Shown here piece after piece: positions 50,486 through 63,939 of a stretch of DNA of 64,000 nucleotides. This DNA is from Seriola aureovittata (lineage: Eukaryota; Chordata; Actinopteri; Carangiformes; Carangidae), in NCBI RefSeq assembly GCF_021018895.1, contig NC_079366.1, positions 20,553,896 to 20,617,895 of the forward strand. The letters are read 5' to 3'. The translations under genes and the position numbers were made by a program. A model generated the notes under the pieces. The model did not search any database and had not been told where the DNA came from. It saw only the letters and a program-made list of their open reading frames with translations. The first letter of the stretch is position 1, and each line of letters opens with the position of its first letter.

Positions 50486-51286
50486 TATTTGCAAGGAAAT
50501 AAGGAGTAGTTGATATTTGATGCAGTAGGTGCAGAGGAATTAGTGAGTGGACTTACATTTTCTGCTATTTATGCTCACACTGATCATTTAAGTGTGCTGT
50601 ACTTAGTTGAAGCACCTGGTAGTGAAAATTCATGCAAAGCTGTACAAAATAATAAAAATAAAAAAAAATATGCATAATGATTATGGTCCGGGTTATGCAA
50701 TAAATTTGATTTACGAATAACACCTGGTTTTATGTTGTTTCCCTTTTCCCCTAGCGTAACATAAAGACTGCCAACATATGGTGATTGGGAGGACAATACA
50801 CCATGATTTCTTTGTATATAAAAACCAACATGGCTGCAACTGAAACCTGGCTCTGTGAGCAGTCCACGATCAGTAAGGGAAATACTCGGTGAGTGAAATT
50901 TCCCGGGCTGTTATGTCTTCTTTGCTTGCAGAAATCAACTGCCTGGTACTGGATATGAGTCCCACAGCATCTGAGGTTTTTCTTTCCCAGGAAAGTGGTT
51001 CCACAAAGGGTTTATATCTCGATGCTTCATGTGAACAGTGCAACATCTACTGGCCTGAATGCAAAATGGGCAAATACAAACTTTCGTAAGTTACAAATTG
51101 AATGTAAGTATAAGGTAAAGTATGATTGTATTTTATATTCCAAGCATAAATTTATATACTGTCAAAGCAAATCAAAATGTTTTATATGCATCGAATGTGT
51201 CAATATCAGTTAAGCTCAATGTCTTATTGAATAATTCCTGGGTGTTTTTGGTTACACACACTCCTACAGTCTTTGCTTGTGTGGCC

Positions 51287-52600
51287 TACTTTCAGGCAAC
51301 CAAAACATATTCTTTTTCCTTGATGAAATTAATCTTATCCCGATACAGTTTCATTTTAAACTGAGAGCAGTTATCCAGTGAGTGACCACTTTGTGAACAA
51401 AACAGACAACAGTGAATTGAGGAGGGCTTGATTTTATTTCCTGTACACTGAGTTATGTCTCCTTCCTTTATCGTGGTGACATCAGTAGCAAAACTGCTTT
51501 CCTTGTTCCTTTGCATGAAATGGCTGGTCTTGGAGGCTTTGGATTTGGTGGGTTGTGAGTCTTGAATGTTGCCAAAAAGTAGATCAGGTGGTGTCGTGTG
51601 GCGTAGTGGTCTAAACAGGCGCCCCATGTGTAGAGGCTACAGTCCTCGCTGCAGTTGGCCCCAGTTCGAGTCCTGCATCGGACGGCCTTTGCTGCATGTC
51701 ATTCCCCCTCTCTCTGCCTCCCCATTTCCTGTCTCTCTCTACTATCCTGTCCAATAAAGGCACAAAAGCCCAAAAAAATATACTTTAGAAAAAAGTGGAT
51801 CAGTTGCAATTCCGACTTTTCAATAAAGGTAACAAGATCAACAAACTTTGCTCTCCGACCATTCTTTTCAAGTAGATCATAAGCAACATTCCTCCATCTT
51901 TCCCTTAACTTGTAAGGAAGTTTCATGATGATGCCATGTTAGAGGGTAAGTCCAGCTCTTTCATTTGTGTCATTTGCTCTGTTAGATTTGAACATCCTTG
52001 CAGAAACAGAGAGAATGACTGTAATGCTTTAACATCCAGGTGTCCAGTTAGGAATCTTTTCCATATAGGCACTTGCAACTTTGTATTCATTTCCAAAATG
52101 CTCTGCTAGAAGAATTTTGGCCTTGTTGTATCCAAGCTCTGAATGCAAGTGTTGACAACTATGCACTAGGTTTCTTGGTTCTCCCCTGGTGTATTGTTCA
52201 AGAAAGTGCAAACGGTCACTCCAATTAGAGGTTTTCTCCTCCACTCCATTTTCAAAAGCTCTGATGAAAGACCTGTAGTGAAGAGGGTCTCCATTGAACA
52301 CAGGGATATTTCTTGATGGGAGGACAGAGCTTAAATTTTGCTGGACCAGCAGAGCAGCGATGTCGTTTTATCTCTGCATAATGTTTACAATCTCATCCTG
52401 ATAGCTGTTTGTCAGAGCTTGATGTTGAGGGTGTACCGGTCCTGCTTGATTTTGATTAACAGTTGATGTAACTTGAACTGGTTCACAAACATTTAAAAAC
52501 ATCTCATCCATTCGTGTTTCTCTGCTTTGTTTAGGCCTAAGAACTCGTGGTTGAGGTATGGCATGCATTTCAGTAACATTCACCTTTTTCATCCAGGGTT
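51287..52600 (-). mobile_element. Pao/BEL retrotransposon gag fossil
   Basis: Reverse-strand pieces match gag of Pao/BEL elements. The first is an N-terminal part (52592-52368) ending in a stop. The DUF1759-type domain follows (52330-52029), with FNGDPLHYRSFIRAFE, LHFLEQYTRGEPRNLV and LAEHFGNEYKVASAYM. Next come LPYKLRERWR and KNGRRAKFVDLVTFIE near 51790-51920, and a zinc knuckle CLFCSQSGHSLDNC near 51385-51425. Stops and frameshifts separate the pieces and a SINE splits the last two. No LTRs, protease or polymerase were recognised. It is an old inactive remnant. Confidence 0.8.
51588..51789 (+). mobile_element. tRNA-derived SINE with target-site duplication
   Basis: The head reads TGGCGTAGTGGTC and, 35 bases on, GTTCGAGTCC, matching the A and B boxes of a tRNA-type polymerase III promoter. 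The tail carries CTCTCTCTACTATCCTGTCC, an AATAAAGGCA word and a short A-rich end. It is flanked by near-identical 14-base repeats, AAAAAGTAGATCAG at 51574-51587 and AAAAAGTGGATCAG at 51790-51803, the target-site duplication. The insertion interrupts the gag fossil. Confidence 0.85.
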
Positions 52601-54454
52601 AGTGGTACAAACTTGTCAGCATCAGGATTTAATGCACTTGCTCGGGGGAGAACACCTCCTGTCCTGGGAAGGAGAGTCTCCAGAGGTGATTCACTTCAAA
52701 TATCAGTTTCCTCTAATGAATATCAGATCTATATTAACACACACTGCTCTCTGATTATCTTTCAGCTGTCTTCTTGGACTGAACTCAGGCCCTGCAAACT
52801 GAGCCAGTGTTAGCCGCCTTGTGGAGGCCGTATGCAACTGGCTCTGCCGTCTTCACCCAGTAGCCAAGTCATTCAGAGCGACCTTGAGGACTATCACAGG
52901 GTGGAGCCCTGGAGAGAGATCATCAGTTTCACCTGTACCTCAAGTTCTATTAGTAAGTTATATGATAAGTTTATGGCGCAACAGTGACTCACTATCACCT
53001 CTTGAGGAACAAAGTGGTGTTACAAGATGAGACGGACTGTTCAGGACAACCAGCACCAGTTACAGTGTAACAGTCAGGCAAGATATGTGTTTAGTCCTCT
53101 GAGGTGAATAAATTCTAAAATCTCAGTGAATTGATTTTTTTGTGATGATCAAAACCACAGTTTTGAATATGCACGGACCACTGTTTTGAACTTAGAAGTT
53201 TACAGTGAGCATTTAATAGTGAATAATATGTAATGTTTCAAATGAACCTAGATATGTTTCATCTTCCCAAAAGTTTTTTTTCCAGACAGACTTTTTCTTC
53301 ATTTTATTTGGTCTTCAAATATGAAAGGCAGAGTGATTTTGGCAAAAACTTGAAAATGAAAAAAAAAATGAAGTATGCCATTTGCAATAAAAATTTCATA
53401 AAATAGTTCATTGTTAATATTCTGTAGATCAACTAATTGATTGGCTAATCACTGCAGCTCGATTTTGTACCAAAGAAATATCCTTAGCTGATTTAGGTGG
53501 CTACAGAAATTTAAGGAACAAGTTTAAAAACATGGACAAATAAAAGCAAAACTGTTTCCATGGATTCATACCACTTGACATAGGTGAAAAAATTTTTTAT
53601 TTTTTTGTAATTTGATTGAACCAAGTCTTTAACATCTGACTCAGAGAAACAAATACATCCAGTCTATGGTAATAATTTTACTTTATTTAAATGATTAGGC
53701 GAGCATTGAAGAAAAACCTTTTCTTCTATAGTTACTTAAATAACTGCATAATTTTCAAACATTCCAAAATGAAAATGTACAACCATTAATGAATGACAGT
53801 TTCAGTGTCCTTCCATGTTAAGTCCCAACCACCTTCACATTCTGAAGTGGACAACATAAAAATGTTCTCTAGTGGCAAAACTCTTTATGATTCACTGGTC
53901 TTCATCCGCACTTGGAGTTGAGTAGGAAGCTAAAAGAAGCATTGCGTGTTCTTTGTCTTCTTCTTTTGTTTCTGTGTTCTTCAAAAAAAAAAAAAAAAAG
54001 GATTTGGCTGGAGGACAGCTTATATTCATGTCAAGCATGTCATCAAGCTTTTTGATGACAAAAGCTGTTGGTTGATCTTAAGAGAGTGATTTTCTTATGC
54101 AGAATGCCTCTCACTACTCGAAGCACATGCCTTTACACAATCAAGTGTCCTTGTCCTTGTTTTCAGGAAAAAAACACAAGAAAAGCAGAGTAAACAAAAG
54201 AAAATGTCTGGGGCTTTCTACAGTGTGTGTAGATTGGTTTATAAAGTTGTAACAAGGCGATTCCTGGGGTCAGGCTGGAGTGAGGAAGAAGAGAAGTTGG
54301 TGGAGGGATACGAGGAGAGGGACATTTTAAAACCTCAACAATAGAGCTATATTATTTCATTAAGTTTTTGCTCCTAGTGTAAAGACTCTTCCTTAAAAAA
54401 ACATGAACATACACATCTATTAATATACATTTACATAATCTAAAAGCGTCCAAC
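52601..54454. other. Spacer and probable dnajb14 3' untranslated region
   Basis: No gene recognised. The fragment at 53340-53462, ending CAACTAATTGATTGGCTAATC, is a piece of the hAT-like MITE family. AATAAA on the reverse strand at 53682-53687 lies about 770 bases beyond the dnajb14 stop and is a candidate polyadenylation signal, so 53660-54454 is probably dnajb14 3' UTR. Confidence 0.45.
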
Positions 54455-57400
54455 TCATCCGCCTCTGAACAGGTTATTTAGTCTGTCCAGCTCCCGGCAG
54501 TTATCCATGGTCATGAGCTCGGCCTTCTTGCGCATTCGGTCGTCTCTGTATACCTTAGCGGCATACAGCAGGTCTGTTTCTGGATGAGACAAGCAGGAAC
54601 ACAATGTGAGTGATTAAACAAGAGAGTGCTGATAAAAAGGTGAACAGCAGATACGATTACTGAATTCAGTAAGCTAGTTCTGAGGGTGTATTTTTCCACT
54701 CACTTGTCTGTCTCTCCTTCCAGCAGTTATTTCTGACATTTGCTACATAGTCCTCCTCCACATTTTTCTCAATCTGCTGCAGTGCAGAGCCCTTATACTC
54801 TGACTTGAAGTCTCTAGTGACGTAATAGTCGACACGCAGGTTTTCTGTCTGCCGTTTTACGGTCTGACCCGTGGACCTGGAAGAGATGGGGAAGGTATAA
54901 GCTGTGAAATTCTGACAACTCTGACAACTGTAGTAATCTTCCACATGTTGAATCCTGATGGTATTTTATTGTATCTTTATGTCCGTTTTGTAAATTGCAG
55001 AACACATTTTCTGGAAAGAACTGAGAAAACAGTGTTTAATATATCCAGTATATATAGTGAACACAGATGTGAAAGAAGCACTACATTAAGATGAGATAAC
55101 AACACCGTCTTGTGCATGACACATAGTTTACAGATGTTTTTCAGTTGGCTCTGCTTGTACAAAAGACAAAATACTGTGTCAGCTTTGACAGGTAAACCCA
55201 TCATGAAATTAGAAGTAATCAGTACTAAAGATCTGACAGGTGAAGAAGTGAATGCTGCGTATATGTTTTGTGATCTGCTGTGTGTGCACTTACGGTCTAG
55301 AGTAGAGGCTGTAAGGTGGAGGGGAAACCATCATCTGGCTCAGTATTGACACTAAAATCAGGACCACGATGGGCATCAGCTGGATAAACATTGAGAAACC
55401 TCCCTAGAGACAAACACAGTACAACAACTCAAGCAATAAATTGTGCAATTAACACATGTAGCATTGATGTGTATCAACTAAAACTGTAATATTACACGAG
55501 CAAATAATGTTAAATTCATGTGTGTCTTCAAAAAATTCAAGATACAAAGTCTGAACCCATTTACATACATCTCCTCTTTCTTCTGTTCTCTCTTGGCGAT
55601 AATCTGTCTGATGGCTGTAACTCGTCCTGCCGTTGGTAAAAGTGTGTGCACTCGCTGTAGGTGGAAATAGTGTGAGGTCAAATTCAAAAGGTATGGGATA
55701 TGTCAATTACATGTTCATACAAACAAACATACATACATACATACATACAGTACATACTGCTCTACATTATGAGGAAAATCGGGTCAGATGTGTAATTAGA
55801 GTAAACAAAAGTGCACCCAGTATCCCAACATAGAAAAGAGCTATAAGTCTGACTTTAAAAAACATACTAATTTCCAGAACCAAATTTAGCATATTGCTGA
55901 GAGCACTTGTCTAGAGGTAATAGATCCTGTTGGTCACAAATTAAGCTCTAAAGAGAGCCAAATTCAGGTGCATTTGGCATCTGTGGATTTCTTCTATCAC
56001 ATGAGGAAGTCCATTGAATTAAATTATTTTTCCTCCCAAATGTAGGAGTGCTGTGATTGAACCAATAAAAGTGCAAAAGAAATCCAGAGATACTAATTTG
56101 AAAACATGGCATCACAAGAATAGATGATAAGATTCCTCAAAGACAAAATATTTATACATTACAAGGCAGTATGGTCATAAGTAAGTTTAAATAAGTAATA
56201 GATAAGTGGAAAATTATGTAAACTCATCAGTAGCAATGGCCTTTGTGTCTGTCTGAATCTATATGCACGTAAGTGCTCACTTACAGGAGGGGAAGCCGCC
56301 TCCAAAGAACATGTTGAAGAGGTCCTCAGGAGTGATGTCAGCTTCAAAGCCCCTGTGGAAGTCAAAGCCTCCTCCGTGTGAGTGACCGGGGGTGCTTAGC
56401 TCCTCCGATCCCGTCACGTCATACTGCCGTCTTTTGTCTGGGTTGCTCAGCACTGCATATGCATTACCAATCTCTGGAGAAGGAAATAGTCAGGATATCA
56501 ATGATTAGATATTCAACGGCTTGGGTCACATGTTTTATTGACAAAGTTTTGAAACAAATGCTGTTTTGTGTAGTCCCACTGGATTTGCAGGCGATTGTAA
56601 AAACTTCTCCACTTTTACCAGAACCAACAGGTGTGAGTCAGGGGTCAAATCTTCATGTCAAGTGAAAAACAACAAACAAGCTGACATATTTTCAATATCA
56701 CATGTTTAGAATACACAAGCACCAAATTATAAAAAGGAGCAAACTTACTTTTAAAGGCCTCTGTTGCTCCAGGTGCATGATTTTTGTCAGGATGGAACTT
56801 GAGCGCTAGTTTCCTGTAGGCTTTCTTGAGCTCATCCTCATTGGCTTCTTTACTGACACCCAGCACTTCATAGTAGTCCTTACACCGCTTTATCCTGGAG
56901 GAGAGGGACAGAAGGTGAAAACAATGTACTGTGGAATATACTTGAAAGGCAGGTGATGTCTTTGCCCTTAGTGCTGGTTTCTTTTTCACTTTTTGACCAA
57001 TAGCGGGTGGATGGTTAGATTGCAACTGAAAGTGACATGTTGATGGTTTTTGCCTTAGTCACACAGGTGAGTGACATTGAAGGTCAGTGTTAAAGCGCAT
57101 TCCCTAGAGAAAAATAGTTCAGACTTACCAAACTTTTAATACCACAGCAGCTCGTTTTATATCCTCTGTGATTTTCTAATTTGATTTTAATTCCAACACC
57201 TGACATTATACAAAGGAAAAACAGAAGATCTCTATAGATGAGTAGCCTGTTCACAAATACTTGAAGATGCACGTGCAGTTGGAAATTTGTTATCAAACCA
57301 AATCACACATCTGTCAGCTCTGGCAAGCTAACATGACACATATTCAAGTGAAAAAACAAGAGCTATTAGCAAAAATAATTCTAAACTAGGCTATACAAAA

Positions 57401-60400
57401 AGTTAGGTGGACAGGAATAAAATCTAAATTTTTAAAACTTTCATGTATGAATGACACGTATACTTTATCAATTATGGATGCAAGATTAGAGCAGGCACTG
57501 GCTGGGCATTAGGGCCAGGCTAAGTGATTGAAATCAATATTACAAAATGAATATCAATATTTTTCAGATATCAATATGCATCACAAAATAGCAAATGTAT
57601 GAAAAATCAAATATAGAATAAACAAATTGATGCTCAATTAAATGAACTGTTCAGCTCTTATGCAGACATCAGACATAATAATCCATTTTGTTAGATTTTG
57701 ATTACAACTTGCTGGGAATCATTGAATTGGACAACTAAATTAAACAATAATATAACCATATGATCAAATCATCATGATATACTAAAAGTCAATAATACTG
57801 AGTTATTACCGATCTTGACTCATGACTGGAATAGGACTGATGAGATAAACACAGTAAACAGACTTTGTCTTAGAAGACATGATGCAATTTTTAACCAACT
57901 GACACTTCCTCAAAGGATTTAGTCTAAAAACACCAGGGTAAAGGGTGACTGACTAAAATTAGAGCATGTAGTGGTTACCTGGTATCTAGTTCACACCGCT
58001 ACATGTCTCTCACTCTCCCCTCATGGGCAACAGATCGAGCTGAGGAGGTTCCCATAGCAATGTCTGTGTGCACAACACCGCAGAGACTACTGTGTCGTGC
58101 TTCAGCCGCAGATGAAAAGTCAGATTAAGTGTGATAGAAACAATGCTACTGCCACAGGGCCAATTGTAAGAAAGCACCAAAATGGTCGTCTGAAGAGGGA
58201 AGGTTACAGAACCAACTAGTGGAAAAAGAAATACAACAATAAAAGGGGAGACCTAGTGAACGCTTAAATTCTCACCTTTGCACACCTTCAACCTGGTCTT
58301 TGGTGAAGCCTTTAGAAACATCACCTCCACCAGACTCTTGGCTTTGCCTTTCTGGCTGGGCACCAGAGCTTTCTGAGCTTTCTGCTGGTCTCCTTCGATA
58401 TGCGCCATTTCCTGTTGAGCTCCCATTCTTCGTTAATGCATCCAACAAAGCTGAAGACGCAGGAGGGAAGAAGTCATACGCTAAAAGATCAATTAAATGA
58501 CAAATCATCCTCTTCAGTGTCTTCTATGTGTTCAACTTTTTAACAGCTTCCTAAAGTGAAACCTGTCACATAAATATATGCACAAGAAAAGCTTTAAAAT
58601 TGCAGCAACAAGACTTGAAGAGCAAATGATCTGATGAGTGATTTCACACAATGTAAATCTGCCAAACACTAACTCACAACGAACATTGGGGTCCTTGCCA
58701 TGGAAAGAGCTGAACACCTGTCAATTACAGGTACAACCTCATGGTAGCAAGTGAGTCCAACAGAATCTAATTTGGAACATTGGCAAAACTATAACGAAGC
58801 ACTGGCTGCAGTCACCCAGTGAAGAAGGTTGTGAGTGCACAGTGGGAGAAGACATGACTTGCAAGTACATCAAACCAAGAAATCACACAGTCAAAGTCTA
58901 AACTCAACATCAGCCATCAGTTCCAGGTGACTGTACTGAGGGATAGGGAACAAAAGATGATATTTTTCAGCGGTTCAACCTGTGCAGCCTGCAGTAACTG
59001 AGGCTAAACGTAAACCTCCTTGACCTCTTTTTGGTCACCCGTCTTTCCTCCTTTACACGTGACAAATTTGATTTCATGTACATATTCACTTCATTACTGC
59101 CATGTTGGATTCTACACATACATTGCAGCAAATCATGCATGGTCCCCAACATGATGTGACTGTACAGCAGCGCATTGCCAGAGGGCCTTAATGAATTGAG
59201 ATTTGTTAACAAGTTAATGCTGCAAAATCAACCACACCATTTTATTTACAGACCCAGTTTTTCAAATATCAGCTAACTCCATTTGCCAATTCCTAACCAG
59301 GAGGTGGCTGGTTGACCATTACCAAGCTGTCAATGATCAACAAAGTTACTGTTGCACAATTCACCGACGACAACTAGTATAATCTAGACTAATGCACTAT
59401 TCAACTACAGCCCAACAAAGGACACAGTGCACACAATCATTGAGCTGATGATTGTATAAAGACAAAATATGTCCACTGTGCCATATTGACAGGTAGTTTG
59501 GACTTTAAATTCACATTCACTTAAAATTTGTCCCTTGTATCTTATTTACACTATATCTATGTCACAGAGGCTATTATCTCTGGTTTGGCAGCAGAAATGC
59601 CTTCAACTCATAATGAGCTGAATAGTTTATCAATGCATTATTCATTGTTATACACTTTATTCTCGTGAAATAAGTGCACAACTATTTCCTCTTACACAAC
59701 CATAATCCTCCTTTCACATCGACCTTGAGGCAACTTAACATTTTGAAAAAGTCAACAGTGTAAGGTTTACTGTATATTTCAACTATTTCTATTATTCTGC
59801 TCTGTATTCCAGTGGTATACATTCGACAGTTTTTGCATGCTGAATCCTACACCCCCCCCCCCAGTCCTCAGCCAGTTTGTAACCATCGTACTGATGAAAT
59901 GCAAGTGTTTTGTGTTCTTAACTGCCTTGAGGAATGCCGATGTGCAGGTGCCTGCTTCTCCTGTCAACCCCTCATGAGGGATTGCAACACCAGTGGATGT
60001 AGCACACTACCTTGTCGCCCCCAGCCAGACCTATTCACATATTGCATTTGCACAGTTCCAGTGCACATGTAAAACCTCTCTCTGTCAGTTAGGCAGCAAT
60101 CTTGTCAAGCCTTCTGCATGAATGGGAAAGCATCCCACACCAGCAGATTCAGAGAGTCACTGGCTTTATTAAGTAGCAGTGTAAAGGCAGCCATGGCTGC
60201 AAAGGTAATATGAACTACTAAAGTAATATAATGTTCAATTCTTGTTTTCATACTACTGTTTTCACTGCTCCTTTACTTCTTCAATTAAAATCTGAATTAT
60301 ATCAATAGCAGGATATGTTCAATATAAAAAGCTAATGGCATTGTCACTCACAAGGTTATTTTTCTGTTATATTGTCAGTCTGTCTATTAGCAAGATATCT

Positions 60401-61999
60401 GAACAGTTATGAGCAGTTGCAAACTCCCTCCACTGTTTCATACCAGCAAACCAAGCAATCAAGATTGTGAACTCTAGTCTAGCCAGGGCATCAATGTAGT
60501 GAACCCAACACGCAACCCTAACTCACCTGCTCCCTTCAATACGCACTCAATGTACATTTTTTTGTAAAACATCTATACTCCTCAGGCAGTACAGCCTTGG
60601 CACCTAGTTTAACACCTTTTGTTTATGTCTTCTCTTTTGCATAATACCTTTTCATATGTCTTTCAGTGTACATCACTTATCACTTTACATCTCAGCATAC
60701 ATCCTGCAGTGTGCATGTGTACTTGAGTTCCTTGAATATTTGCTCAAAAATCTGAAAACTGAGCTATCTGAGCTGCAGATTGGTGGCCATGTGTGTGCTC
60801 TTACATGCCACTTAGTTTTTCAAGGTCTAGCCTTGGCAAGACAGTTATCTACTAGCTCCCTCTGGGCAGCTTGGGGACTGTCATTAGTGCTTACACAGAC
60901 AGACACACACACACACACACACACAGTTAAAACTGAGGGTGCAAGCAAATATTATGCAGACACAGAACAACATTGTGCATCTCAATACTTTCCATTTCAA
61001 CTGGCAAGTTACAATTTAACAACTGAGGAGCTATAGGTCAGTCACAATATTGTATATTTAAGATCCTATTAGAGCTACAATCCACAACACCCGTCATCCT
61101 TACTACACACCCGTTTACTGTGTCCTCCCAGAGACAGTTGTGTCCTGGATTAGCCCATACTTCGAGGCTCTCTCCGGGTCGATCATTCAATTAAAGGATT
61201 GGCACTTAGCTCTGTGGCCTGGACAACATGAACTGCTCGCCCTACATCCATCCCCAGGCTCCACTTGTGTGCTCTGTCCTCACCGAAATCCCGACAAAAT
61301 ACACAGCTTTTACACAGCAGCATTAATAACGCAGGCTGTTATTTTGAGTTAAGAGTACAATTAAATCTCTTCAAAGGTCAACTAATCTTTAAGGCGCTAA
61401 ACCGAGCGACAGCTAGCGTTAACACTGCTTGATTGTGGATTGATGTTTCGTGTTACAAGTGGTGTAGTTAGTTTGTGTTAGCTGCTGATACTATGAAGCC
61501 TCTCCGTGCTTCACTATTGGCAATCTTCAACGACTTATTAGCTTAACTTCACCTTTTAAAAACCTGAATGTACAGAGAGCGAAGCGCAAGCTAGGTTAGC
61601 CAACACAACGCTAGGCCTTCCACTGAGCTAACTCGGATGTTGCTTTATTTCCTGTCTCTAAACCAAGTTCAACGCTTGACTAACATTACCTTATAACACA
61701 CCTATCTGTAACCACTGTGCAATAGTCAACTGGTGACATGCTGTGAGCTTAAACCGTGAGGTATGTTAACAAACGTCAGTTACATGCTAACACCTGGTAA
61801 TGTAAAGTACATACGGAGCTGTGCTGGGCTAGCTCTGTCCGGCTAAACAACGACAAACGGCGTTACCTTTGGCTTTGTCAGTTGGGTACAGCTTCTCTGC
61901 TTTGTTGAGAAACTTCACCGCTTTCTCCTTGTCTCCGGCTTCTAGGGCTTTTGTCGCTATATTTATACATTTTTCAGCTTCGTCTCTGTTCCCTTCCAT
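54455..61999 (-). CDS. dnajb14: DnaJ (Hsp40) homolog subfamily B member 14
   Basis: An ER-membrane J protein that recruits Hsc70; with DNAJB12 it acts in membrane-protein quality control. Eight exons in transcript order are 61999-61867, 58450-58276, 56894-56749, 56473-56285, 55654-55569, 55403-55294, 54876-54704 and 54579-54455. They join in phase to 378 aa (human 379). Residues 1-45 are a helical N-terminus starting [11 protein letters not shown]. The J domain covers about 109-175, with HPD at 137-139. A Gly/Phe-rich segment with [20 protein letters not shown] follows. One membrane span lies near 248-264 ([17 protein letters not shown]). The C-terminal domain contains [17 protein letters not shown] and ends NNLFRGG. 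The C-terminus and [12 protein letters not shown] fit DNAJB14 better than DNAJB12. The exon 1 ATG context is good. Confidence 0.96.
55728..55749. repeat. CATA tetranucleotide repeat
   Basis: About five and a half units inside a dnajb14 intron. Confidence 0.8.
58451..61866 (-). other. dnajb14 intron 1
   Basis: Bounded by a GT donor at 61866 and an AG acceptor at 58451. It contains a short CA run near 60904-60926 and no nested exon. The end close to exon 1 (61380-61866) is rich in TTAGC and AGCTAAC words and in CpG, and may hold promoter-proximal elements. Confidence 0.6.
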
Positions 62000-62110
62000 C
62001 TTCTTTCCCCTTCCTCTCCCGGCAGAGTCAGCTGATCAGCTCTAGCATACCACGTGGTCACCAGCACTGACAGCAGTCTCGGAGAAACACCTTAATAATA
62101 ATTACAATGG
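62000..62110 (-). promoter_or_regulatory. dnajb14 promoter with palindromic E-box
   Basis: Immediately upstream of the start codon are GC-rich words and ACCACGTGGT at 62050-62059, a perfect palindrome around CACGTG. CACGTG sites bind bHLH-zip factors such as USF, MYC and TFEB-type proteins. Use of this site is inferred. Confidence 0.4.
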
Positions 62111-63140
62111 ACTGTGCACTGTGTTTCTTCAAAGGCAGTCTATCTTACTGTGTGTGTTTGTTTTCAATAAGTGGGGGAAAAGATGCACGTTAAATGGTCA
62201 GTAGTGGAAGATTTAGATTTCCTTCACTGAAGATAAATTACCAATACTAATACTAATAAAATATTCAAGTATATACAGGTAAAACTCCTGCTTAAGTAAA
62301 AGTGCAAGGCTATCAGTAAAATTTATTTAAAGCATGGCTTTTACTCTTCTGAGTCTTTGAGAAATACTGGACAATTTTACCCCTCTGGGTGTCAGTTATT
62401 TAAATTAAACAATTTTAAAAGTTCCTTTTAAATGTGTCACAACTGAGAAATATGCTTCTAGTACTATCCCTGTATTTATTTGTATATTTCTCATATACAC
62501 AGATGAATTTTTAATCAAGGCTTGTATGGAACTTTTTGAAGAAAATTTATTTATCACACAGTACTGATAAGCCCTTCGAGAAAGAGTTTAGTTCAGTGAT
62601 TAAATGTCCTGAAAAAAACTCTCAAATACCTTATATTTCATGTCACCATTAAGTACAGGACATAAGTTTATCCAGAAGATTTATTCAGTTAATAATATTT
62701 ACCAATGCAGAGCAATTCATACAGCACATGATGAAGAAAATGAACAACTATTTACAAGAAGATGGTTCAAACTGCACTTGGACATTAGATCTTATAAAAA
62801 TATCAGCATCCTTAAAAATTGTTTAAATCAGATTAATCTCATGGGAAAAAAAACAAAAAAAACAACAAAAAAAAAAAAAAAAAAAAATGGCAAAACAAGT
62901 TAAATAATCTCAAACTTTATATTACCATCTATAACCCTTTTCAGTTTCTGTTGTTCTGGTTCTGACAAGATCTAGTGTAATTCACTGGAAATAAAGTCAT
63001 GTTAAGGCAGTTCATACAAGTCCACCACCCGAGGCCAGGTTCTTGCTTTCAATGAGATTTTGGACCAGGCAAACAGGGTTGAGAGACGACGTGTCAGGTT
63101 TTTACCCTCTTCTTTGTCAGGTTTCCTGCCATGGCTTCCT
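62111..63140. other. Spacer and 3' UTR of the TTC39-like gene
   Basis: 62200-62340 contains a fragment related to the 32079 MITE family (TACTAATACTAATAAAATATTC, CTTAAGTAAAAGTGCAAGG). An A-rich tract lies at 62848-62887. On the reverse strand AATAAA at 62680-62685 lies about 455 bases after the TTC39-like stop and may be its polyadenylation signal. Confidence 0.45.
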
Positions 63141-63939
63141 TTAAGCCGGTGTACGTGAAGGCGGAAGTTTGGCTGAAAAGGAGCCCATGGTGTTGAGCGC
63201 TGCATGGATGCGGAAGTGTAGCCTAGACTCCATGCTGTAGTCTTTGTAGTTCATCCTACAAATGAGATCACTTTTTAGCACCTTGTGTAATGTTAGAACA
63301 GATGCTTCTAGAATTAGCTAGTAGCCTCTACTTTGCAATGCATTTGGTTCCATGTTTGCATATTATTTTCCCTTCAGAGGACTCCCCAGCAAAAACAACA
63401 TTCACTACAATGGCAAGGGATCAACTCCAGGTGAAATCTAAACAGCAATAAAAGGAAGTGCTGCTATGATAAACAATGCAATACAAACGCTTTAGGGATT
63501 TTTCCACTTTTGCATCAACTGTTCAGTGTAGGTTGTTGCTGTACATGAATACACATAATAATAATTTAGGTAGGATTCACAGCTATAAAGCGTCCAACCT
63601 GTGAAATAATCTTGTAGTGACTTGTGGGATACACTTAATGTTGGAAGCAAATATCTTATAATTATTTCTGTAAGAGACACAGCTTTCTTTGCCTAAGAAA
63701 CTGAAATTCAGTTCCAGGTTATGAGCAGTTATATTTCGTCATTTTCGGCATTGATTTTAAGCGAAGACAACATCCAGAAGCTAACTTATCAATACAAACA
63801 TGGATTGGCTGAAAACACTTACTTTGCATTTTCAATCACTGTGATGGCCGTGTTGATGTCGCCTTTCTGCTTGTGCAAAAGGCCCAGCTCATACATGGTA
63901 AAAGGCACCAGATAGTTTTCATGCTTGAGATCATTTTCA
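63141..63939 (-). CDS. TTC39-family tetratricopeptide protein, C-terminal exons (partial)
   Basis: Two exons in transcript order: 63939-63823 and 63255-63141, joined in phase 2. The first encodes a tetratricopeptide unit, with YLVPFTMYELGLLHKQKGD and TAITVIENAK. The second gives NYKDYSMESRLHFRIHAAL, a signature near the end of TTC39 proteins, then a short tail ending RTPA before TAA at 63141-63143. The gene continues upstream beyond the window. TTC39 proteins are TPR-repeat proteins; TTC39B has been linked to lipid and HDL levels. Which member (A, B or C) this is cannot be settled from about 77 residues. Confidence 0.75.

Noticed and set aside
54455..61999. dnajb12 as the identity of the J protein
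   Set aside because: N-terminus [11 protein letters not shown], the [12 protein letters not shown] linker and the C-terminal end fit DNAJB14, not DNAJB12.
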